64,000 nucleotides of DNA from Notospermus geniculatus (lineage: Eukaryota > Nemertea > Pilidiophora > Heteronemertea > Lineidae), in assembly GCA_002633025.1 (NCBI GenBank), contig NMRB01000032.1, positions 591,295-655,294 on the forward strand. Reading direction: 5' to 3'. Shown piece after piece: positions 35,501 to 47,400 of this stretch. The position numbers and the translations under genes are program-made. The notes beneath the pieces were generated by a model. It was given only the letters and a program-made list of their open reading frames with translations, was not told where the DNA came from and searched no databases. Within the stretch, counting starts at the first letter, position 1, and each line of letters opens with the position of its first letter.

Positions 35501-38500
35501 TCGACGGTCGCCTGTTTGTCTGCTCAGGGAAGGAGATCTATAGTTTGATGCCAGTTGCATGGGAAAAACAAGTAAGTGAACTTCACTGATGTGTGTTTAG
35601 AAAAAGCAGACCATCCCGTTGTCATTAGCTTATGTTATGGCATCTCACCGCTTTGCTAGTCATTGTCATCGAATGTTGTTTAATTTTCAGATACAAGGAT
35701 TGTTGACAGACAAACGGGTCACTGAGGCATTAGAACTTGCAAAAAATGCCAGAACAACTGCGGCAAACAAAGACAAATTCCAGAAGGTAATCGTCTCATC
35801 CAAGCTTAAACCTTCATGTACACTTGGTGCACATACATCATGCTGTGCATCCAAATTTGTTTGACCTCTGATTAGCTCTACAACTTACTGTCTTAAGGAT
35901 CCAGAACCGCCATGTCCATACTATGAATGCATATCTTTCCACTTCAGCTTTACAGGCGTATACAGCAACAGGCTGCATTTATTGAGTTTTCTGAATGTCG
36001 ATTCGATGAGGCCAAGGATTTGTTCAAAGAGGGAGGAGTTGACATTCGAGAGGTAAGGTTCCAGTGAAGCCAAAACTTCTCATTATTCAGAACATCTCCT
36101 TCTATGAAACTTGCATACGGATCTGCCCTTTTTTTCATTTTCAAGGTGCTAACTTTATATCCAAACATTATGCCCGACACATCTACGTTTATGCGATCAC
36201 AACCACCCCTGCATGAATTCGCCGACATCAACCAACTGTCACGTGGCAGCAAGGACAGGGCCATGGAATACAAAAGGTTCTTGATAAAATACCTCGAGGA
36301 GATTAGAGCAGAAAATCTGCAAAGAGACTGTGCTAAGGTAGGTTAATGCTTGGTTGAATGTACATGTATGTGCTTGGGATGTTCTGCAGTGGACCCTTCA
36401 GCACCTGTCCCTTCTGTGCGTCGTAATTTGAAACAGACCTGGTGGGCGTATTATCCATTTCAAGTACAGAATGTATCAAACTTGTCAGAATGCTGCAGTT
36501 GTCTTTTTGCTTTCTCTTCAAGGAAATTGACACTGCCCTAGTCAAATTATACGCTGAAGCAAACTCAGCCGAATTAGCTACATTACTTGCCACAGAAAAT
36601 ACCATTGACCCAAAAGACTGTGTTGAGTGTTTACAAAATAATCATCAGTATTATGCTCTCGGCCTCATGTACAAATTCCACGGAGAAAACGACAAAGCGT
36701 TAAGTATATGGACCAAGTAAGTGGCGTATTTTCTTTCATGTCTGTGGGTGAAAAACTGCTGGTACCCATCAGATGTCTTATGGTTTGATCTCGTCCAGAC
36801 ATCCGGCATGTTTCTCACAATATTTCAATGAAAATAGAGAAAAGTCTGTGTTGCAAGAGAGAGTCCTGCTCCCCTGTTATAGAAACGTATTTTCATATTC
36901 AGGATCTTCATCATATGGGGTCATGTTTCAAGTGTCTACAACACATGTTGTCAAAACCACACCAAAGTTTCACTCAAGGATTGCTTCATTTTGACTCATC
37001 TATCAATTATATCTCACAATTTTTTTCCAGACTTGCAGATGGCGAATATAAAGATGAATCATTCCCAGGTTTAGAGTTTGTTGTAGAATATCTAGCAAAG
37101 TAAGTTCCAATGTTCCTTCATTTCATCACGGATGAACTGGCTGCAACTCATTGTTGTTGCCTCAAAATCCTTAGCCTGTGACTTCTGGAGTGTACATACA
37201 CTTGGCTAAGTGATGGCAGCATTCCGTCTGTTTCAGCTCGTACTTACAGAAATACCAAAATTGTTATGATCTGATTGGTATCTCACCATTTTCCAGTTTA
37301 GACGATCAAGATCTTATCTGGAAGTATGTTGATTGGGTGCTATCTAAAGATCAAGAATTAGGAATTAAGGTGAGTACCAAATAACTCGTGACTAACCACT
37401 GAAACTTGCTAACTACTGATGTGGCTTCTGGTATTTGAGTCCCCGAGGTCTGATTGAGTAGTGAGTGGGGTAACAGAAACATTGGTGCCTGTCACATCTG
37501 AGGTTCCAGATTTGATCTCTGTCAGACTCACTCTATGTGATCAAGATGGCCCATCTCTCAGCACAGGTTTTCTCTGGTTTCTCCAGCTTCATATGTGGAA
37601 CTCAGCCCTCAATTAAAAAATTCAAAATCAATTCAAATGAGATATCGATGTTTTCTACTATAGGTGTTCACAGAACGTCCAGCGAATGAATCTCCCAGCG
37701 AAAAGATGCGACCAGATACAATTATTGATTACCTCGATCCTGTGAAATTCCCTGATGCAGTTATCATGTATTTAGAATACCTCGTGTTTCAGAAGAAACT
37801 GGAGGTAAGAGATACATGTAACTTGTTGGTAAGATCTAAGTGTAACAGGATGGCTTTTATTTCCTCAGCATCTTTGAGACAATTTTAGAGCTGTCATGTT
37901 TGAAGGAAAGGAATATCCTTAGGATGATTATAGGTCGAGTGAAAACTTGTTGAAATACACTTGCCCTCAACTAGAGGGAGGGTAAATGTAGTTTTGACCA
38001 TACTGGTGTACCTTTGTGTCTGAAACTTGTTCTTTGCTGACTTCAGAAAGAAAAGTACCACACTCATCTGGCTGTGTTATATCTGGATGCTGTGCTGAAA
38101 TTGAAAGCTGACCAAAATGCCAGCAAAGAGGGACTAGATAAAGCAAGGTATTAGCCATTTGCATGGTCACATCAGTAATATGGCTCCACCTGGCAGGTAC
38201 ACTTTGCATACGTTGGATCTGCAGTATCAGTTCGACTGTCGGGTGTGTGTAGAAGATTTTTCATCTGCAGAATGGACGGACATGTTCATGGGGTTGGTTA
38301 CTGTCATCAATCAGTTGTATCTATTTTCAGGAGTAAACTGCGACATATGTTACAGATGTCTAATCTGTATCGTGTACAACTTATCCTTGGGAAGGTGAAG
38401 GAGACAGAGATGTTTGCAGAAATGGCCATTCTTTATGGAAAGGTTTGTGACGAGTGCATTAGGTAGGCCTACTACATGAAAAGCATAGTTTTGGTCCTCT

Positions 38501-40233
38501 ACACCTCAATACAGAACATCACAAGTTCTAATGTGCTCCTCATGACAGTTCTGTTGATGGCATTCCTGACTTTCTCCTTTCAGCTTGATGAACACGACAA
38601 AGCACTACGAATTCTTGTCCACAAACTCAAAGATTACGGCCAGGCAGAGAATTACTGCATAATCAACTCTAGGGGGAAAGAACCGTACTATAGGAAGAGA
38701 CTGTTTCAAATTTTACTTGGGGTCTATCTTGATCCCACCTATGAGTAAGTCATGGTAAAGTAATCCTGTCAAACTCAGAGATGCTGACCACTAAATACCA
38801 GGTATGATTGAATGTATTACAGCACTGCTCCACGTGATAGTTTCGCATGTGAGTTGGCTCTCTATAGCCAACCCAACCACAGAAAACTATGTGCAGTCAT
38901 TTATGTCACTGGTTGTGGTGTTAGTTGTAAGGAAATCAACAATGGTGAGTCGCCCATTAAGAGCCAACTCACATGTGAAAACGCTCACATGGAGCAGTGC
39001 CTTTACTTCTATTGTACATAGGTTATTGTGTCTTTGGTGTTCATTTCATGAGCAAAACAGGTGCAGAATTTTCTCAAGTCCGAGAAGCCAAGGAAGAGAG
39101 TAAGTAAAGTATATTTCCATGGGTATTCTGGTCATTGTTTTGTCATTCTGTCAACCAAATATAACTTTCTTTTCATTATGGTATTTCAGACGTAGTGACC
39201 TCCTTGTTGTACCCGCCATATCATTGCTCAACAACAATGAAGCAGACTTCGATACCGTCAAGGTAACTTCTTGTCAATATTCAAATATATGTATTGAATA
39301 TTGTGCCAAGGGATCCTGGGGGTTCTCCTTGTGAAAGTTTTATAATCTAAATGCAGTAAGGTTGTGATTTCTGGTCAGTCTGACGAAAAAATTGTTTGTT
39401 GCCGAGAGCAGGGTGTTCCAGACCCCTGGAGCCGCCCCTGTTCTCTAAGCTATCTGTCATCATTCCATTTCTATTCTTAGATCTTGCAACAACTTCCAGA
39501 CAACTGGTCCATTAGTCTTTTATCTCAATTCTTACACCGGTCCGTACGAACAAGCCTGGATAAAAGCCGGACAACTCGGATAGAGACGACATTGTCTCGA
39601 GGGGAAAATCTACAAGTGAAACAGACAATTATCAATGCCTGCAAGAACCCTATTCTAGTCAAAGAAGACAGGTGAGTTACTGATGAGCTTCATCAAGCAT
39701 GGCATACTGTGACATGCAGGGGTGATACCACAAACCAACTCCTAAAAAGAGAAAATGGCTTGACATCCATGGAGATGGTAGCCGAGAAAGAGGCAGCCAG
39801 GCCTACACAATAAACACCCTGAGGGAAATTGATGAGGAGCAAGCTGTCAAGGTGATACAGTGGAAACACCGGGGCCAATCACCGCTAAGGTTCAGGGTAC
39901 GATCCCCAGTAAGACCCATTCTTCATGTGATCTCTCTGACAGTGCAGGTTTTATCAGTAGTGACACCTTCTGTGCCAATAGGGTACCATTCCCATTCTGT
40001 GCTCCGTAAGGGGTCAAAAGCTTCCCTTAGAATCAGGAAAAAATTTATTCTGTGTTATGCATGTAACTCACAACAACGTTTCTCTCTTTTGCAGAACATG
40101 TGCTGTATGTAACAGAGCGTTCAGTGAACCAACATTTGTGCATTATCCAAATGGAGTGATTTGTCATACACATTGTTCAAGAAGTAAATACGTGTGTCCA
40201 GTGACAGGGAGGATGTTCAGTGCCAAAAAGTGA
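32565..40233 (+). CDS. TGFBRAP1: TGFBRAP1 (VPS3) orthologue, CORVET subunit, complete
   Basis: Twenty-two in-phase exons give 862 residues (human 860): 32565-32639, 33222-33274, 33539-33632, 33766-33864, 34010-34096, 34297-34401, 34593-34727, 35196-35356, 35439-35571, 35691-35786, 35948-36052, 36146-36337, 36523-36716, 37031-37099, 37297-37369, 37664-37804, 38047-38147, 38331-38442, 38584-38744, 39190-39262, 39481-39671, 40095-40233. The start MSVKAFELVPAVERVKLMGD matches the human N-terminus. A CNH domain covers roughly residues 25-290 (ASALNRIMVLCDN, SILDQQQKQSIPF). Helical clathrin-type repeats follow (EIDTALVKLYAEAN, KEKYHTHLAVLYLD). The C-terminus has a zinc-binding-like cluster (CAVCNRAF, then CHTHC). 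The protein joins the VPS-C core in CORVET and links it to Rab5 on early endosomes. All splice sites seen are GT/AG. Confidence 0.97.
34905..35120. mobile_element. MITE-like element (AAGGGGC-GTTCA ends) in a TGFBRAP1 intron
   Basis: The left end AAAAGGGGCCGTTCATTTTC and the right end, which reads AAAGGGGCTGTTCATTTTC on the minus strand, are inverted near-copies 216 bp apart. It is in the same family as 44528-44723. Confidence 0.6.
38821..39001. mobile_element. MITE-like element (AGCACTGCTCCA ends) in a TGFBRAP1 intron
   Basis: The left arm (AGCACTGCTCC, later GTGAGTTGGCTCT) is matched inverted by the right arm (AGAGCCAACTCAC to GGAGCAGTGC). Total is about 181 bp. Related single arms occur near 15735-15810, 21338 and 42715-42830. 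Confidence 0.6.
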
Positions 40234-41410
40234 ACTGTTGACTTCTCTGATTGCCATGGAGATGGTGTGGGAAGAAGTGTTTTTTATCTCCGGGGCTTCT
40301 GAGGCAGGAATTCTGGAGTTTGGGTGTAAATTTCAGAAATAGTAACTTTCAGTGGTGTCCTGTGAGTAAGATATTGCAGCCTCTGGTAGTCTGCGTGGCC
40401 AAATGAAGCTAGGATTGAAAATACTCTATCATCCCTTATATAGTGCTCAACTTAACAACTTAATCATGCTTTAGAATGAAGAATGCTGCCATGTCAACCA
40501 TGGGATGAGATTTTTAGTTTTTAAGACTACCACTGGGGGCACCCAAAGTAGGTTTGCGATTTCCTGTTTTTACAGTGAAATGTTTTTTTCATTAAGCTTT
40601 TGAGTGTGCAAATATTCTGATTTTTTTGGGAGTCCTTTTGAACTGTGAGGAAAATTTCAATTGTTAGTGCAATATATTTTGCTTCTTTCACTCATTAGGC
40701 CTATTGCTGCTAATGAATGAAATTTTTGACATTGATGGTCAAGTCTTCAATGTCAAATCTGTTGATGAGTATACACTCTCATAAGTGTTTCCTTCTCTGG
40801 TGACCAGAGATTATCATGTTGTACATTATGTAAAATGATATCCAAGAACGAATAAATGTGTATGATATAAAATTTGAAACTGTTTAGTTTATCACCATGT
40901 ACCATTTTCCATTCATTTGAGTTTTTGTTTGGTATTTGGGCAAAAGATTTTTTAGTATCTGAATGTTTGATCAATTTCAAGTCACACCCCAAATTATTGT
41001 CCCGAATTTGGGCACATTCACTTTGACGCCACCCCACTAACTCCACCAACCCCACCCGCTGCCTAAACTTGACCTTTACCAAGTTATTTAGTCACAAGTA
41101 ATTAGATTTTTGCATGTTTCCCCATTGTTCTGTGCTGGTGGATGTCTGAAATGTTAACCACACCTTTATTTTTCAGAGTGTACACAAATATTCATATATT
41201 TTTGGGTGTATACTTGTTAAAACTTTGAATGAGTCATTTTGCAAGGCCATATTCACCACTTGATTTTGTGTAGCAGACGACATCTTTTGATTGGGTGAAT
41301 GTTTTAGTCACGTGACAGTGAGGAATCGGCCATATTGAAGGTGTGTTGATAGCGAAGCCATCCGAGAAAGACGTGCTTATTCTTGAGTGAAGTTTTCAGC
41401 AAATTTCACC
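40234..41410. other. TGFBRAP1 3' UTR and NHERF-like upstream region
   Basis: No coding exon. The right end has a CACGTG E-box (41309-41314) and an inverted CCAAT-type ATTGG about 120 bases upstream of the next ATG; both could be promoter elements. Confidence 0.45.
40851..40856 (+). terminator. Probable TGFBRAP1 poly(A) signal
   Basis: AATAAA lies about 620 bases after the stop codon. It is the first canonical hexamer noticed in the 3' flank. Confidence 0.5.
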
Positions 41411-44400
41411 ATGAGTAGGGAAGTACCACATGATGCTCCTCATGCTAGGCTTTGTTGCTTGAAAAAGTGGCCAGATTTTAACGGTTATGGTTTTAATCTC
41501 CACGCAGAAAAGGGAAAAGCGGGCCAGTTCATTGGAAAAATTGACGAAGGCAGTCCAGCCGAGTACGCGGGCCTACGCAAAGATGACAGAATAGTTGAAG
41601 TGAACGGACAGAATATCTCCAACCAAAACCATGGGCAAGTTGTGGAACTTATTCGACGTTCAGGTGCAGGGGGTGAAGTATCCCTCCTTGTGCTTGACCC
41701 TGTCGCTGACCAGTATTATCTCAAGAGGAATATTGTTGTACGAGGTGACATGGAAGCAGTGGTTGACAAGTTCATCACTCCAGTGCCCAGGCCAGGTGAG
41801 CAGTGCATAAGCGTATACATTGTATTTGCTTCAGGTGTGCTGCTCTATACAATCTTATGAAAGGTGTTCTTTTTCAGATTTGTTAATGAAAAGTTCTTCT
41901 TAATTTACAGATATGAGCGTCCTCGTGAATTTGAACTGTTTAAAATCTCTGATATTTATGTAAAGGCCTATACATGCTACAGGTAGGCCGACTCGAGAGG
42001 CAACTTTTTAAATAAAACTTCTGTCGAGAAACAGACAGTCATGACAGTCCAGTGAGGGAGGTAGCCTATTCCTCTTATCCATTTCAAATTAGCCCTGTCG
42101 AAAACGCATCTTTTGTTTTTTTTCGGTGTTATAACCATTTTGTGTAACCTACCTTGAATAGGCCTATAACCTTGCCAACTTAAATTTTTTGACAGTTGGC
42201 AGTGACACTTTACCCCTTTGCTGAAAACGGGCCATTCTGCTCTCCGCAATGGGATTGACAATAGGTGATTCGTACAGTGCTATGCCAGTGTTGTGGAATC
42301 AGTCATATTTTTGAAGTAGGCCTGTCCTTTCTTTTTTGGCATGACTAGTTTGCAGTTGTCTCATAGATTATGGGCCTGTGAAGATTATTCCCTGTACATA
42401 CATACCTATTCAAGCATAAATTGAGAATGGTATGTCACTCAGTACTCTATGGATTTTTCATGGAAAACAAACATGTGGTGTGAATCAAGCTTTTGGACTG
42501 AGTAATATGTGTTGATATTGTAATAAAATTCCTGTACATTACAATACCTTATTCACTTATCCGCTCATTGAGTCATTTTGAGGGCTTGTCTTGCATTCTT
42601 GAGTCTGTGAACAAATGAATAGTAGACTGAGGTTCACAGACATCTTGACATTCTTCTCAGTCTGACCATGCATCATTATGATTGATGATTGAAACATGTC
42701 CAGCTCCTCCTCATGAGAGTTTTCTCCCACAAGTTGGCTGTGTACAGGCAGCTCAGCCATCATGACACTGGTCAAGGCATAAGCCGTAAGAAAACCAACA
42801 GTGGTGAAGAGCCAACTCATGCGAGTCTTCCAGGTGGACGAGCACCTCATATGTGACCCGCTCTGGCAAAACCAGTCGCATGACGTTCTTAGCTTGGCAG
42901 GTTGAGACCAAATGTTTGTCACTTTCAGTATTGTCTGGCTATTATGAAATCGGAAATAATCTATTTCTTGCATTCTCTCCTGATGTGTCATCTTAGTTCG
43001 TTGAGGCTCAACTTCTGAGCGACATGTGACTGCTTTTGCCAGAGCGGGTCACATACCCAGTAGCCACTCATGGATTTCAATTTGAGTTGAAATGAAACCC
43101 AATTTGGCTTGGATTGCACAATTCAAGTATCAAGACATGACTGTGTAAACCTAAGCTTCAAAGTCAATGAAGGGCAATGCTGAGAGAAATCCTGGAGCAT
43201 GATACCAACTGGATTTCCCTCTGGCCAGTATTGCTGCATTCCATCATCAGGTTGTCTAGTTGCTGTTGACCAACACGTAGTACCGGTACTACAAAGCATG
43301 GTCTCATTTATATTGCCCAACTCATTTGCCAGTAACCTTGGCAGAATAATCAGTAGAATGCCATTTGATCCACTGTGACATTTCCAATCAGGATCCAATC
43401 AAGCAAGGATTGAGAACCATCCTCAGTCATCATACTGGTCCATTAGCGTACTAAAATAATGCTAATTGACTGCCAATCATATTGATATTGATATTTTCAA
43501 TGCCATTTTCTGCCCTTTTAGAAACCAGTTTGGCTCTCGCAGCTCAAGGAGTTCTAGGACTGTGTTAGAACCTCTATATTGGTCTGTCTTGTGTATCTCA
43601 ACACAAGATCAAAATCCAAAGGGTTGTTCATGAAGGTGACAAGTTTACAGTATCGATGGTCGACCGGTTGTTACTGATGTCATACATACTAGGCCTAGTT
43701 ATGCAAATACAATGTTTGCATCTTTTTACATTGTGTAGCTGATTGAAATTGTTATTTTCCACCTGCCTGAAAACCAAACAGACTTCATGCAATTTTGTTT
43801 TGGGTAGGCCTATTTGTAGTTGGATTGGAGACAAGGATGTAGGCCTATAAGCACATGTAAAATATTGAATATGTAATAAAATCTATATCCGGGTGTAAAT
43901 AGGTATGATATTTGCATGTGCGATATGCATCAGTCCTGCTGTGCGGAATCATTTATTTACATACTGGTTATAGGCTTTAGCACCTTTAGGCCTATGTACT
44001 TTGGTCGCACATGTCACAACACCAGCTGCGCAGTATGGATTGTNAAATTCTGTTGTTTACCCTCCTGTTTCCATTGTTGTTGGTCTTGGGATGGCAGCAT
44101 TGAATGAAGAATAAGGCCTGAACCTTCTGATGTGTTGTCACGCGCTGGACCCAATTGGTCAACACGGGGTTCAGGGCATGAAAATGCATCATTAGGGTTC
44201 AGCCTGTTGCCAGGCCTCTTGCCTGTGCTGTACCCAGGGTACTTTTGTTGCATTGTGTCTGCCCAAAAGCTTGTAGTTCATTCACAGGATCTTTCCTTTG
44301 ACTCACTCCTCTCCCTTCCTCTCTGACAGGTATTTTTGAGGATCTTTATTTTGTTGAGCATTTCCCCCTTGTTCTGCCCAAAAGGTGGCGCCACCACCAC

Positions 44401-47400
44401 TGGACAAGTGAGTAGCTGCCCTAATTAATACCATTAGTATCTTTCCAATTCTCATTGTAAGTTGGTGTCATTTATTTTGGTAGAGGTATTTTGATGAAGA
44501 GTTCTATAGAACTACGGTACATGTCTTAAGGGGCTGTTCACTTAAGGCTCAATTGACAATATAAATCTAAGAATTACATTGCCCTGGCCTCCTTCTTCCT
44601 TAATGTCATACTCCCCTCACGCCTGACTGCACAAGCCTCTACTGGAGAGTCTACTCAGGCCAATAGGCCAAAAATGTGGTTCTTGGGATTTTGTAAAATT
44701 GACCCTTAAGTGAACAGCCCCTTTGCGGGATTAGATTGTTATTTATTTCAGCATAGGAATGCATAAGCGAGGGTCAAATGCCATCTGACATTGTCTGATT
44801 TCTAATGCCACAAACCGTGTTCAGTTTCTGCTCTCTTTTAAAATTCCTCTTTTCAGTTCTTTGGTTTACACTGGAAACAGTCAGTTTCCTAGAGGATGGA
44901 TGTTCATGACTTTCTCATTATGGTGGCAATAGCATTTCGTAAAACTGCATGGTGGAGATGCGAGTTAATATCAGTACTGTTACGTGGGCATTGATTTTGC
45001 AATCCATGCCATACACTTCATGTACATCACTTTGCTTCAGTTATGACATGTAATGTGTAGAACAAATGAATTGAAAGTAATGTTGAATTGATTACATTTG
45101 AGGTTATTCAAAATTAGCCATCTTCCTCTGTCTTAGCAATGATTCTACTACTGGTACCTGCAACTGCCTTAGCTGATCATTGAACTAGCCAGTTTATTGT
45201 ACTGGTGAACGAACCGACTGCTTTATGGAGTTCTATTCTGATGGATAGTCTAAATGCAGCTGAGACATTCAGACTACAGGTGTCTGGTATGTGATACGAA
45301 TGCATGATCGACTTCCTGATAAATACCATCCACATTCTGAATTGTGTGGAAATTCTGGGCGTGGTTTGGCCAGAAATTCTCAGGGCCAGTCTTCGGTAAG
45401 GTATGGGCTAACTAAACATCACATGACATTCATTTCTGTCTTCCCAAAACTACATGTACTGCATCCTTCAATGACGTCATCATCCTACGAAAGCAATTGA
45501 TTCCACATTTGACTGAACAAGGTGCTGAAAAATGTAACTTATTATTTCTATTCTATACAAACTGTCATGACTGTGCTCATACTCGGGTACTGCTCAATGC
45601 ATCTGCTGAGTAGAGCTCTGGAATCGGAATATTCCCTAAACAGTCATTTATTCTGCTGCTCACATGCCATAGATGTATTGGCTGTGGTTCCCCAATATCC
45701 AGTGTAGCAGAAAGATGTGTCTGGTGTTAAGCCATTTATTTGGTATCAACAGTTCCCCCATGATCCCATCAATCCATGAAATGTTATTTTCACAATCATC
45801 ATCAACAGCAGTGGAGACAACATGTTGAACAGTTGCCAAAGTGTGGTAGATAAAGTATTGGTGACCTGTCATCGATCTCCACAAATGCATCAAAATTTCC
45901 ATGAAACTATTGTTACCTTGTTATGCTTTTAGTTTTACATGTAGTTGAGCTATTAAATCATCATTACTTGCCTATTGTAGATATAATGGAGGCTCATCAT
46001 GCTTCTAACGTTGTCAATAAATATTTCATATTCTGTATCTGTACACGCCACTTTTTTCCCTGTTGTCAGTAATGTGGCAAACATTGTAGTGCTTTTATTT
46101 GCCAACTCTACCAATGCTGCAGGTAATTAGTCTCTGTCCTTCAAAAAAGACTGTGTAGGCTGCTCCTTCACTGGTATCCATTGTCTCTGAAGTCATCAAT
46201 GAATCATGTATTGAACTGTTTGGTGCTTCCCTCCAAGTGTCTTGTTGATGTATCTTTGATGCATCCTTGCATGACAAACCATCATCAAATGCTCATTGAA
46301 AGTTGCCATGGTGGAGCATATGGTACTTGTTGAGAGGGGGTCCTTGCCAGTAACCTCTTCAAAACATATTGTATGTTGGCTTCTGTTAGTTTCTTTTTAT
46401 TGATCCTGAATGCGAGACCAGATATTGACACTCCCCTCCCCCCCCCACGATGATCAGGTCTACTTCTGTGTTTGGAGTTCATCTTGGCCTTCCCAGGAGT
46501 AAACATTTTGGTAGCTGGTTGTCATTGGAATATGTGGTAAGAATGTGTACTCCAATCTCTTCCTGTGGCTATTAAGCCTACCCCAGGTTATTGGGAAAAT
46601 TATTGAGACATCATGCGAGATGGTTGTTAACCTGCTGAACATTCTCAAGTAGACATATCATCATACTTTTTCAGGATTGGCCAAAATTTTCCAACAGGGG
46701 ATTGGGTGTTTGGCCTGGACATGTTCCCACTCAGGCCTGTATGTCTACATTCTATGCCTCGGTGGACAAGGCATTTAACTGGGTTAACCTGCCTTGTACT
46801 GCAGTGATATTGGTGGACAATTTTATGTTACGGTATTCAAAGGTGCAATGAAGCGTTCTGAGGCCTATAAATCCAATAATACTTCCTCAAACAATTATTA
46901 TGTTAGTCCCACTCATGCCAGGCAACACAAGTGTGTAGATGAATAGACTTGAATATCATCTTGTTTGATAGGAGTATTACATATCATTATCGCCTGCTTG
47001 GAATGTTGAGAATACTCTCTCTGGTGGTAGGCCTATATGATTAAACCCAGTGGTAGGCTTACGAAGGCACTCGATCGGCCTAACCCTTTGCTGAAAGGTG
47101 TCAGCCATTTGGTACAGGTCTTAGACACTCTGTAGGCCTCAGTATAATGACCACAGTATTCATTCAAGTTATTAGACCTGTAGTTCTGAAGTTGACTATT
47201 TTCATATGACCTATAATTACCAGTTTCAATAACGTCTACCACAGTACTTGAGGAACAACATTTCATTGAGGATTAATCAATGACCCACTGCACACCTGGT
47301 GTAGAGAATAAAATGAAGCAAATTATATTGATTCCTCTAACAGTTGGTTGGAATAAATCACTGGAAACATGAACTACTATAGTATATCAAGTACAATCTA

